DNA of 64,000 bases from Canna indica (taxonomy: Eukaryota > Streptophyta > Magnoliopsida > Zingiberales > Cannaceae): the NCBI GenBank assembly GCA_034359265.1, contig CP136891.1:8322501-8386500 (forward strand). The letters run 5' to 3'. The position numbers and the translations under genes were made by a program. Below, piece by piece: positions 33,939-46,092 of the stretch. Below the pieces are notes generated by a model. That model saw only the letters and a list, made by a program, of their open reading frames with translations, made no database searches and was not told where the DNA came from. Numbering within the stretch: the stretch's first letter is position 1; each line of letters opens with the position of its first letter.

Positions 33939-34600
33939 TGTTTCGTTGCCTACCATTATTGTCTATTAAAGTATTAAGCATGAAGCCCATAATTAAGGCA
34001 TTGGAAAAATTTGCTGGTAGCTTGTGTGCTCACAAAATCCATTCATCTCTTTGACTGATAATAAGCCGCAACTTGTTGGCTTTCAATTCTTGCCGCTGGC
34101 AATTTAATAAATGATCACAATTGCAGTAAAAACGTTCTTCTATTCTATCTTCACAACCGTAATCTGCCGTTTAAAGTTGCAGTTTTAATCTTTCATCTTC
34201 AATATGTTGAGTGAAGAAGTAGGCTGCTTTGGTTCTCCTTGTGCTTACAAACACAATTAGGGAGATTCCAAACCTCAGGCCGGATTCACAGCAATTAAGA
34301 GATTCAAATGAACCCCTTGGACTACCAATAAAATTTCAAATGGGAAAGGAAGTGCATTCAGGTTATTATTAAAGGGTTTCTCGGTCACGTAAGTGTTTGA
34401 AATATTATATTATATGAAACATGATGGCTATCCAAAAGAATCTGTTCCACAGTAAACAAATTGAGAGCATTTCATACAACTTTGATATATATATAAACTG
34501 CAAGATGCATCAGTTCATTGATAACGAAAACATCTGTACAAACCCAAAAATTGAAACCCTAACTCAAATAATTCCGATTTATTCTTTGAATCAGATCAGT
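33939..34600. other. Intergenic, convergent 3' ends
   Basis: This holds 3' UTR sequence of the FAD oxidoreductase (plus) and of the candidate small membrane protein (minus). No further gene is seen. Confidence 0.45.
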
Positions 34601-34852
34601 TCAGCCGATCGAACCAATGAAAGAACAGACAAAACCACCATATCTAGCTACAACCCGCACCGGCGGTGCTCCGTCGACGCGCGTCTCATCCACGGCGACA
34701 ACACCCTGCGTGGGGAAACAGCAGTAGTCCGGCAGCACCGCCGCCGCTCTGCTGCTGCCCACTGCTTCCATCACCATCACCACCACGTAAACCAACCCCA
34801 CGGCGGCGATCCCTACCGCAAGGCACACCTCTTGGCTTGGAGTACTCCCCAT
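34601..34852 (-). CDS. Possible small single-pass membrane protein (83 aa)
   Basis: An 83-codon ORF begins MGSTPSQEVCLAVGIAAVGL and continues with a strong membrane helix (about 8-31). After it comes a Cys-containing region (PDYCCFPTQG) and a tail with PPVRVVARYGGF. A TATA-like box (minus strand TATATATAAT, about 34921-34930) lies about 70 bases before the ATG, and the leader is pyrimidine-rich, so the gene has a credible promoter. GC content is higher than in the flanks. I do not recognise a family. A competing plus-strand frame exists but lacks a promoter and any structure. Confidence 0.45.
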   Translation of the reverse strand: MGSTPSQEVCLAVGIAAVGLVYVVVMVMEAVGSSRAAAVLPDYCCFPTQGVVAVDETRVDGAPPVRVVARYGGFVCSFIGSIG

Positions 34853-35200
34853 GGAGAAAGAAGAAGATTAAGAGATCGATCGAAGCCAGTTGGTACCTGC
34901 AAGTGCGGCTTGGCTTGTTAATTATATATATGCAAGGGAGAGATGGAGGATGCATTGAACTCGGTGTTTTGGTGCAGTGGAATTGATCGATGTGGGGGAG
35001 GAGTGTCAGTAGACGATGGTCCTCGCGGTGACCGGGTTCATGGGATGTGGAAGAAGACGACTTTGGGTTTGTGGTAATTTTTGATGCATCTGCTTCAGTT
35101 CAATGTACTTGGAATTAAGCTCGTGTCTTGCACAGTTGGTGAGTGCAAGTGGGTGACAATACGTTGCACGTTGTTTAAAGATTTAGAATTGCATTCTTAG

Positions 35201-35628
35201 TAGGAGTGTAATCGAGCCGAGCCGAGCTTGTTTGTGCTCAAGCTCTGCTTATTTAAGAAATATCGAGCTCGAGCTCGAACTCGAGCTAGATCGAGCTTCA
35301 ATATCCAGGCTCCAGATCGGCTCGAGCTCGACTCAAGTAACTCGAGCTCGACTCAAGTAACTCGAGCTCGGCTCGTTTAAGTTCGTTTAGGCTCGTTTAT
35401 TTTTTTCAAGCGTGATCGAGCTCGTTCAAGCTCGATTAAACTCGGTTCGACTCGGATTTATGCTCAACCCCATATGAAATATTAATATTTATATAATTAT
35501 ATATCAATATATGAAGCTCGATTAGGCTTGCGGGTCGCTCGAGTCGAGTATTACTTAGCTTGAGCTCGAGTTTTCATCGAGTCGATCTCGAGTAGCTCAC
35601 GAGCTGCTCGGCTCACTTACACCCCCTA
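35201..35628. mobile_element. hAT-family MITE of the GAGCTCGA type, with 8-bp target duplication
   Basis: The element is 428 bp. It is flanked by a perfect 8-bp duplication ATTCTTAG (35193-35200 and 35629-35636). Ends are TAGGAGTGTAATCGAGCCGAG and, on the opposite strand, TAGGGGGTGTAAGTGAGCC. Both halves are filled with CGAGCTCGAG-type palindromic words; by eye there are seven copies of GAGCTCG, including a tandem CTCGACTCAAGTAA pair. No coding capacity. Perfect duplication suggests a fairly recent insertion. Confidence 0.9.
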
Positions 35629-35636
35629 ATTCTTAG

Positions 35637-36777
35637 TATGATCATCGTGATTTTCTATCATGTTAAAAAAAAAATTAAGCTCGTGACTTTTTTATCCAAC
35701 GTTATCTACGGTCCGGTCTAACTAGGATTTGGATTTGGATTCAAATTCGGACTCGATCAACCTGTGGATCGATCCAAATTGAGCTATATATGGAGTCGTC
35801 GAGAGTGTGACTGCTAGTTGGATTAGTCCAATTATATTTTTCCTTGTAATGTTCTCAATGTGATGTCGTAAATTTGGAATGTAATCATAGAAATGAAATT
35901 ATTTACAGAAAGTAACGAAGACTATATAACGTGCTCGATTTCTCTTGATTTGATCCGCACTATAAATTTAATCAAAGATTGGCCAATTTGATTTCTTATA
36001 TCCATACGTACTGTTTAAAATACTTACCCACCTATGCACCCAACTATCTTATCCAACGTGTTCTTATTTTTTTTAATAAAAAAAATTATAATAGGTGATC
36101 TTACTAAAATTTAAACTCAAGACACGTGACCTTAATTTATTGTTAATCGATCCTTTGTTGAAATGAAATTATTCATTATTATTATTAGTTTTTGTACAGT
36201 AAAAATAAATAAATAATTGTTAATTTTGACATTCACAAAATATGTCTCAAGCGTAGAGTTATATTCCAATTTGGCATTAAGATGTATATAATCATACAAA
36301 AATATAAATCTTATGTATATAATATTGTTGTTATAATTCTTTAAATAAAATTGCATTAAGATGCCAAATCATTATTTACAAATATAGTATTGAGTGATTT
36401 ATATATATATATACACATTGTCAATATCTAATTGTCCCCTTATAATCATGATTTTTTCATATATTTTTAGTGTCATCTTATTATTCTTATATATATTCAA
36501 CTTTGTAGTTTTGTAAGGATAATACGTGGTATAACCTAAAATTTAAAGGCATATTAATTTATAATCAAAATTTAGAAAAATATATTATAAAAGAACTCGA
36601 GAGGGATATATAAAATTTCCATAAAAAGAATCTTTTAAAAAATAATTATTTATAGGTTATGACTTTTTAACATTATAAAAATATGAAAAAAATATTGTGT
36701 TTTAAGTACTTAAACACCGTAAAGACTTTGCTTTTAAAATCACACGGATATGCACAAGCTAGCTTTACAGTGTTCGG
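35637..36777. other. AT-rich intergenic DNA
   Basis: No gene or bounded element is recognised; runs of A and T and short ORFs only. Confidence 0.4.
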
Positions 36778-37206
36778 TAGAGGTGGCAAAATGAATCGGC
36801 TCAGCATGATAAGATAGCGTGCCAGCTCGACTTGGCCCGCTAACTCAGTGGGCCAAAAATTCTCGGCCCGGCCCACGAGCTCGTTTATCAATAAAAAATT
36901 ATTAAAAAATTATAAAAAAATAATTTAAAATATTTGAGAGACTAAATAAGCATCAAATATGACATTTCACATGAAAAACTTCATAGATTAACTTTATCTT
37001 CAATTTTAAAACACTAAACAAGCACTAAACTGGACTTTAATTTTTTTTTAATACTTAGTGGGCCAAACGGGTCGGCCCAGCCTGATAAGAGCCGGCCCGC
37101 GTCAGTCGGCAATGTTATCGTGCCGACCCGGCCTGATAAATTTATCGGGTCGAATTTTTTAACCCGGCCCGTAATTATCGGGCCGTGTTCATTTATGTCG
37201 CCCCTA
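36778..37206. mobile_element. hAT-like MITE, diverged GGCCCGATA type
   Basis: The left end is TAGAGGTGGCAAAATG and the right end (opposite strand) TAGGGGCGACATAAATG. Both subterminal regions carry GGCCCG/CGGGCC and CCTGATAA words, with an AT-rich middle. It is the same size class as the elements at 6694 and 35201. The flanking octamers (GTGTTCGG and ACGTGATG) do not match, so it is older or one end is misplaced. Confidence 0.6.
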
Positions 37207-37553
37207 ACGTGATGCATGTAGTGCCCATTTTTTTCCTTATCATTTACAATAGCTAATCGTCGAGAACGGTAAAAAAATCCCAACGGCTAAATAGTGATCG
37301 GTACCGCACGATAAGATATTTGTAAACTATGATTCAAACTATATAAAAAAATAATAAAATATATTCCCCGTACTAGAATTTTGAGCAGGTAAATCGTCGC
37401 TGCTGCTTCGCGCTTTTTTTTTCCCGTTCTTCGTCACGACCAACATCATTAAAATCAGGTCCCCGTTTCAGAAACCCCCCAAAACATCCTCCGAAACCCT
37501 AAACTCCGAATCCTCCTCCGCGCTCTCTGCTCCCTTCTCTCTCCCCTCTTCCG

Positions 37554-40500
37554 ATGGCCCGAGGAGAAGCACCAAAATCGACGGGAAGAGCCCCACTGGT
37601 GCCGATGGAGGACGCCGTTCAAGCCCTAATCGAGCACCTCGTCCAGCCCCTCCTCCCCGCGAGGGTTTTGTCTGAGGTGCTTCCGACGACCGAGCAACAG
37701 GAGTCCGCTGCCAGACAGGTCACCTTCTTTCTTTTTTGGTTGTTTTCCCGAGGAGAACATTTTCGTTGCGTTTGACTTATGTATATAATAAAGGTTATAG
37801 TCTTAATGCAGGGGTCAAACCCTCATCAGTGAACTTCCAATCGTCAAAAAAAATAGGGGTTATGCTATTAGTACCAAGATCTTTCGTTTGTGGGAAGAAA
37901 CATTCGTCAAGAAACCATGAATCATCTAAAATATTATCGAAATGCACCATGCTTGATTTGCTCCCCTTGTGTTTATACTACTATGTTATAGTGGCATTCT
38001 CGATCTAGCTGCGCCTTTACCTTTCCTTATCTTGGTCTTGATGTGCCTGCCGCAGTTAATGCAATTTTTGCAAGTAAAGCTGATTTGCTTCTACTTTTCT
38101 ACTTTTTTTCCCACGATGTGTTACTATTAAGTCTGTATAACTGGTGTGCGAAGATATAGCCAACCACTGCGATGCACAGAACTTTTGGTGCGGAAATACT
38201 TGTCAATAATTCACCAACAGATGAGATCTCATTATTTTGGAATCATGTTTGACCATAAATGAACATATAGAAGACAACCGAGGTTTTGTATGATTAGCTT
38301 CCCTTTGCATACATGAGAATTTTGTATGAAGAAAAAACTTTTGATTTAACCATTCTTCAAGAACTGATTGATTTTGTATGATTAGCTTCCCTGATAAATT
38401 GTCCTTTATAACCCATGTTATCTTGTACAATCATGCAGATGCACGCTGTTGTGATTCTCTTCAACTATTACCACCGCAAGCAATTTCCACAGCTTGATTT
38501 TCTTGATTTTAAATCTTTTTGCAAGGAAGCAATTATAAACAAACCAAGTCTTCTTTCTTATATGAATTTTATGCACAAAGATCTAACGCACCCCCAGGAT
38601 CCAGACAAAGATCTCTCTATTATGGAAAAACATATCATCAATGCATGTGATATTTCATCAACTTTAGATGCAACAAAGAATGCTCCAGACATGGAGGGTT
38701 GGCCAGTTTCTCAAATTGCTGTATTTCTTGTGGATGCTGACCTAAACAAATGTTACCTTGAGTTTGGCTCTATCACACAGGGAAGCTGGTCTTTGCTAGA
38801 GAAAAAACTTGACAAATCAATTACCAGTTCGGTGAATGATAAAAAGATGAAAAAACATGCATCCATGACCAGACGGTTTTCTTGTGAGTACTCTGATGGA
38901 TCTGTGGAGATGAAAGATCCACTTCAGCAGCTTGCATTTTATGTGGTGGTGCAAAAGACAGGTGCTAACATTTGTTCCTTTCATATTCATATTGCATTTG
39001 TCTTCATATTTTGCTGATCAAATGTTGTAGAAATGGTTGCAAATATCTTGAGAATAGTTCTACCCAGGTATTTAAATTGTATATCTTGTCATACTGTCAG
39101 TAACTAACTATAATCTCCATATTGCGCATGCAGCCTTGAGAGGCTGATTATTGATTAGATGCGAATGGATGATTAGGATACAGTCAATACTTTATATCCT
39201 TCTTAATTTCTTATTTAGAATAACCTGGTTGATAATTTTAACTTCACGGTATTAGAATTACCTCTGGTTGGTTTGGTGATGTTAAGAGTAGTTTCCTCTT
39301 TGAGGAGTATAGAATAGAATAGCCTAGTTTTAGAAATTGTCCTTGAGAAGTATGATATCTCTCTTTCTATACTCTTCGATGAGTATATCTAGTATTAGAT
39401 CTATCAATATCATTCTATTGAAGGAATAGGGGTAGGGCTCAAGGCAAATTAAGATGCCAAGGTTCTTCATGTCTAGGCATGAGATGTGTACAACGTGAGC
39501 AATAGAAATATATTCTGGGTCATTAATTCAAGCAAGTAAAGCATTATATCAATTGTTGAATGCAAGGATTCCTTAGGGAATCAAAAAGGTTGAAGATCAG
39601 CACAAGTGGAAAATGTATCGGTGAAAGGAATACAGTGAACAACTAAAAGAGGATGGTGAAATAATTAGTAAAAGAATTATCTCTTCTCATTTTAGAAGGA
39701 AATGCATCACATAGATATCATATTGGCCAGTGAAATAACAGCTAAAGATTAGAGAGGCAAATCATTCATTAAGACCTGAAAAAAGCTATGTGATCCTTGG
39801 AAAAGCTTACTTCTTAAATGTGCCTTATCTGACACTTTAGTATCCAGGTAAAAAAGGTGCTCAATACTGAATTAAGCTTAGTTTTTAAGCTCCATAATTT
39901 GCAAGGGTTAATCTTCCACATTCTGATAGTGGGAATTTGAATTCTATTTTTCTTCATTTTTAGTATTCTAATGGAGATTGAAAATTATATGAGTAAGAGA
40001 ATCCAAGTAATGGTAGAATCCTTTAATCTTTGACATATTTTGAAAAGATTTCTTGCAATGCATTTGTCTCCCATTAATGCAGGGTCTAGGAGGGTCCATG
40101 CATACATCTTTACCCTTACGTAACAAAAAAAGCTATTGCCGTGAGTAAAACCTTAATCTCCAGGATGCAATGGAAGTACATTGGTGTTGCACTGAGGATT
40201 GCCCTCTAGTTCTTGACTTATCTGGAAAATATTAAGCTGCATGCTCATGGTACTTGGTTTTGGTTTATTGGATGGAAGCCTTCTTTCTATAACTGTTCCC
40301 TTTCAAAATGCAGTTCAACCTGCCTTTCTACTGTGAGAGCAAGTGAGGAAAGTAATGGGCCTCACAAGTGGGATTCCACACTTCCACTTGAACTCATTTC
40401 AAATGATATGGGGAGGAGGGTACGTGATATGGGTTAGGTACAGACTAAGGTTTTAACTACTAGTTTAATTATAGTTTGAGAACTATCATCCTACTAGTAT

Positions 40501-43500
40501 ACTGATCCGTTTACCTGATATTACCGTAAAAGAATTCTGACTGAGTATTCAGCTATATGGTCTGGTAGCAGTTGTCACTGGTTTTAAGTCTCATTGTACA
40601 TAGCTACACTGCTACATGCAAGTCTTCTTGGCGTTTAAGACCGTGGTATGAACAAGAGAAAAGGTACTGATCTTAGTTCGAGCGATATTTCTCCATCCGA
40701 AATTGTTCTACAAAACCAGTTTGCTTACAGAAGTAATTTTGGGATTATCATCTGTATATATATCTGTTGCTCAACTTTGTCATTTTTGACTAATAAATAT
40801 CATGATTTACTTGCTGTAATTTGCTGCACAGGTAGCTTTGATTTTACTCGGACTAGTTTATTTCTGCCTGATATATCAAAATGATAGTTGAACTAGTGAA
40901 ATTTTAAATTATAATGCTGGCACTTTTTGTTGTCATTTTGAAAAGAAGAATTTTCTACATCGGAACAGGTATTAGCCATTCAAATTTCTCTGTTCTTGAA
41001 CACCATGTGGCATATTCATTAAGTCAAGAGAAGTCAACTACTATGTTATATATAATGAAATCTGTGGAAGCTATAAAAGGGGAACTCATGGCATTTTCGA
41101 TTGAGGATGTATTAGACAGGTCAGTTAACATTATATGCTTTATATCTAGGTTAACTTTGATATGATTTTTCTTCTGCATTTTTCAACAAGAAAAAGACCA
41201 AATTGTATCTTTCAAGCACTGTTTTTCTGTCTCGTTATTCAGCATGCTAATTCGCCTCGGATTAATCAGTATCTAACTTTTGTTCTGTTATTGTTTACAC
41301 TTCACAGTTCACATGGGCCTCTTTTCATTACTGGCTTAACTCCTCAAGTAACACCAGTTGTTGAGTACTATCATTTGTTACCTTATGTTAACATAATATC
41401 GGATTGGATTTCTAGGTAAGTAAATCTTTATTCAATGAATGCTGCCTTAAACCCAGGCCACTAAGGAACATGGCATCTTGCCCTAACTTTTGCTATATAC
41501 CAAAATTTATTTTTGCAGGGTAGGGCATAGTGATGCTTCTTTGGATGTCCCACGGCACCTGTCATATGTGCATCATCCATTGGAGTCAGACAGGGTATTT
41601 GCCATCGAAGATCATGGGATCGACACATCTGACCTAGTTGCGACTGTGGACACAAGTACAGAAAATATCAGCAAAAGTGCAAATGAATTTACAAGCAAAA
41701 AGGAAAATTATTTGTCTTATACAAATAACTCATCAGGAGAAACTTGTAAACCTCAAGCCAATGCAGTTAGTTTGTCAGCTGAGCTGCACTTGTTACCCAC
41801 AACAAAAGATGAGAGCATACATGATAAGTCTACCATAAATGAAAACAACAGGACAAAACTTTCTGGTCTAAGCAACATTGTGCATAGCAAATGTGTGAAC
41901 ATACCATCATTAGCTATTTCTGAACCATGTAAAGTGGGCAAAAACTCACCCTCGGGTCAATTCCAACTGCCATCACCAAAGGAGGAGGATATAAGTAGGA
42001 ATGCTATTGTTCCAAAGACTCGTGTGATTAAGCGTGGCAGCAATGCCCATTTTTCTTCAAATGGCCCTATTAATGAGTATACTGACAAGGTATGATATGT
42101 ATGTTTATTCTTTGAATATATTCACATCTTTGTTTAAAAACGTATGTAGGAGTTTCATTACTAATTCATTTTAGGTTTTATTGTTTAGCAAGCAATATAA
42201 GTTGGTGACTTGGTTGGTCCTTGTTTATTTGAGTTTATGGTACCACAACTAATTATGATGGTTATTTTATCAAACCATGGTACTAAATTTGGTGGTGTTA
42301 GTAATGCTACTAGTACTCACAGATATATGATGGATATTTAACAATAAACTCCAATATCTGTGGTTATACTAGTTTTACTACCTAATTATTCATATTTTTT
42401 TGCCGCACAACGTGTGATATTACACATATTTGTTAGCTTTAGTTGTAAGCCTGTCTTCAATTTTCTTATGATTGTTAGAGCTCATTGAAAGTCTACATAT
42501 TGAGATGTACTAATTACATTACGATGAGCACTTACAAGTATGAACTATGAAGTATTGTGTAAGATTAAAATATTTATCTGATCAGTGATGTAGGTTTTTT
42601 TATTCTTTTATTACTTAAATCCATGTTTCTTTTTCTGTATTCCATAACTCTGTCTTAATAATATTTCTATTCAATTTTAACCATGATATGGCCTTTGTGG
42701 ATTCTTTTACATTATCAGACTCATTATTTTCGTAATAACAGCTTTAGCTTGTAATTTTTTCTTTACTTTAAATATGTTCTCTTAATATTACATTATAACT
42801 TTGCATTCTAATTAGCTATTTCACATCATTATTTAAGATTTTTCAAAGTCACACTAGAATACTGATTTCAAGTGAACTATACCTACTGGCTACCTCACCA
42901 TTGAGTTTTTCATTCTCGTTGCCATTGAGTTTTAGCTATTTCTGATTTCTTCCATGATAATGCTAATAATCTTGCTTCATTTTTGTTCCTTCATTCTGTT
43001 AGAAAAGAAATAGATTTTCATATATAAATATGCATTCCACATTTATGTGCTTATACCTTGCAGAGTTGCACAATATCCTTCTTTATCTCTTTGTTGACCA
43101 TCCTAATCCTTATGCTTTACCTTTCTTTGATTTCCTATATCTCCTGTTCTTTCCTTTCTGGAAAGTCTTTATTTTACTCTTTTCCCGGATGCTTGTTGCC
43201 AAGGTATTGCAATAATCTCATGTTTTTTTTTAAAAAAAATCATAGTTGGCTGCTAAATGGAATTGATATAATTGGACTAAATTTGAGTTAATGTGGCAGA
43301 AAAAAGGCTAATAAAGTGTTGACCACATTGATTTCATTGCCAATTAAGGAAGCTAAAGAGTGAGCTTTGTCATTAGTAAACTATCACATGTTTCATTTAT
43401 GCTGGAAGGTCATATGTTTATTTCTTCAGTCTCAAAATTAGGAAACAAAATCAGTAATGTATATGTATTCAGTCTATTAGATAAGACTGAACTAGATGGA

Positions 43501-45138
43501 AACATAACGAGGCAAATAACTTTTAGTTGAGATATTTCTCTTGTATGCTGTGGTCAGATTTGTTGGTGAGTGGTGAACCAAGGCGTTTATGCTATCAACT
43601 GAGTGCTATCCTTGTAATTTTTTGACATTTTAGAAACATACATTGTTTATCCAGTCACATCAATTTGAAATATGTGTTGAACCTTGATAGGCAAATGAGC
43701 TCATCTTGGTAAAGAAACCACGTATAACGGAAAGCAATGATGAAAATTTTGGCAGGAAAGATGCATCTCAAACTTTGCAAGACCCTGTTCCTTCTTTTGA
43801 TCAAGCTCTTGTACCTGTTCAGCTTACATCTCAAGATAATGATGAATTCAATTTTATGTTATCTTCAAATAAAGAACTTCGAGAGGCTTCCTTAAGAATT
43901 CTTCGGAAAAGACGTGATGATTTGGTATTGATCGTTATTGTTTATTTTGTTTATACCACATCAAATATATTTTTCTACCATATTCTATTTTACTTCAATA
44001 AACTTGCTTTTTCATAGGTTCAAAAAGATAGAGAGCTGGTAGAGGAAATTTCTCAGTGTGAAATGAACATACGGACAATATTAAATGGTACAACTTCTTC
44101 AAAATACACATATATCATGCAAGCCTTATTATGTTAACTTTTTGCCTCATTAATTGCTGGATTATTGTCCATGTATTTGTTGAGTTAATCAATTTTATTT
44201 AAATAGTAGTTATTCATAAGTTCAAAAGAAGGAAATTTACATAGCATATTATTCTAATTTCTCTCTTGCCAATTCTTAAAGGACAAGGATCTATGAAATC
44301 AAATATTAAGGTAATGATTCAGACATGTAATACTTTATGCTCAAGTCAAATGGATCAAGAGATAAAAGTCAGGAGACTATCAGAAGCAATTGTTAGATCA
44401 AATAGTTCTTGTCAGGCAAGTTACCATGAATCTCTATAATGCTCCTTTAATTTTCTAATCTTAGTGTTTTTTTCTGCGTTGATGTTTTCTTGTCATTATG
44501 TTTTAATAATACATATATTCATCAACATGCTCATCCATGAAAGTATTATCAGTTTTTCATTTATCTTTTTTTTTTAGAAAATCAAGGGAAAATTTCCATC
44601 GAAAATTTATTTATAAGATCACTTTCCATTTATCTAGCAAGTGCAAGTTTTCTCCACAGCTTGAGATCCTAAATTGTTCAACTTGACTGGTTCTTAATAT
44701 CTTGTCCAACACCTTTGTATTTGCAACTATAGAGCTACTAAACTGGCTTATGTAAGCTTTTCTGTATGATGCAGGAATTGGATGATATATGTTGTGAGAA
44801 TGGCTGGATGCTGCCAAGATATAGCATTTTTCCATCGACTGCTAATGGTGGTAAGATGAACATTCTCTGCATCTGTTGACTTGTGCTGCTATAAGAGCTA
44901 CCATAGTGATAAGACATCAAATCTTGGTTTCTTATCGTAGTTAATTGTCACCATTTATGAGCACCTTTCTTTTGCAGAAAGTTTTCAGGCGAGTGTGACA
45001 GTCATAGGGATTGATTTCGAAAGCAACGTAAATGGTGACTTCAAGAGTAGTCCTCGGGAAGCACGATTATCTGCAGCCTTAAACATGCTAAGTAAACTTC
45101 GCAGCATGGTTGATCAAGCTCAGCAAACCCAGGCCTGA
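37554..45138 (+). CDS. Plant protein of unknown function with a dsRBD-like C-terminus (730 aa)
   Basis: Ten exons (37554-37718, 38439-38961, 40969-41119, 41308-41415, 41519-42089, 43691-43924, 44018-44087, 44282-44415, 44775-44850, 44978-45138) keep frame throughout. I do not recognise a named family. Residues 1-230 look folded (EDAVQALIEHLVQPLLP; MHAVVILFNYYHRKQFPQLD; WPVSQIAVFLVDADLNKCYL). Residues 230-320 continue with LPYVNIISDWISRVG. Residues 325-560 are polar and low in hydrophobics, likely disordered. Residues 565-640 look helical (ELREASLRILRKRRDDL). Residues 653-720 (ELDDICCENGWMLPRYSIF through SSPREARLSAALNMLSKLRS) resemble a double-stranded-RNA-binding fold: helix, strands, then a helix with a basic/Ala start. 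Nuclear or RNA-linked work is a guess. Intron 8 has a GC donor. Confidence 0.75.
44416..44774 (+). other. GC-AG intron
   Basis: The donor reads TGTCAG|GCAAGT and the acceptor GATGCAG. Only this GC donor keeps frame from the exon at 44282 into the exon at 44775. Apart from the C it matches the strong CAG|GYAAGT consensus, as known GC-AG introns do. Confidence 0.7.
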
Positions 45139-46092
45139 GTGTTTTTTTGTGAAGATACATGAAATGAGCTGAGCTTAGAACACCTCTATAGTTTTTTTTT
45201 TTGTGAAAGAACACATCAAAAAGCGCTTAAGCATATTCATCCAAGAAATTAACTCGGCAAGAATGAGGCAGCATTAATGTTTTAATGCTGTCCCTCCAGA
45301 AGCTTCTGCGTTATGCATATACACAATGATAGTAATACCTTTTAAATTTCTTTCTGGACAGCTAGAATCTAAAATGAGATTGTGGGGGGCTTTACTTGCC
45401 ACTTGTGGCTAAAATTATGTCAAACCACAGGTATAGGAAATTGGAAAAACAAAAAAATACTGGCATCTGCAACTTTGGGTGTAAAGCATCATAACTCTAA
45501 TTAGATTCAGAAAGCTTTACTTGAAACTTAATGTACAAAAGATCTACTAAAATGAGGATAACACAAGTCTTCAATCAAAAAAAGACTTTCTAGTTTCTAT
45601 GATTTGTCAACTCGTTGTGTCGTTTACCCTCCTGCATGATATAATCCTTCTCCCTGTGAGAACCTGCAAAAGATTAGAAAAAAAGATAGATATTAGAATA
45701 CATCCGAGTGAATAATGTGATCGCCATCTTTTTCATGCTTTCAAACATTTCAGAATAATTCTAGTGAATAATATTAAGTCCCTTACCCTCTGCTTCTAGT
45801 ACCCTTCAAAAGTAGTCTGTCAGTCTTCCCTGAATGGCTAGTAGACTAAAGGTGTGGGTCAAGCTCTAGAAGCTTGAGTATACGGTCTCCTTGATGGGAT
45901 AAATGATCAAAATGTTGAGGTAAAGTTACAAATCTTAATGAAATAACACCACGTGAGGTAACCGAAAAGTAAGTTTCTAAAGGTACCTTTCCAATATGGG
46001 ATGAAAATGTGAAACATCTAAAATTGTATGAAAATGTGGTTTAAAGACAATAGATGAATATAACTGACCACCAAAAAACTATACTGTTGTTA
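45139..46092. other. Intergenic, convergent 3' ends
   Basis: This holds 3' UTRs of the 730-aa protein gene (plus) and TCF25 (minus). No other feature is seen. Confidence 0.45.
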
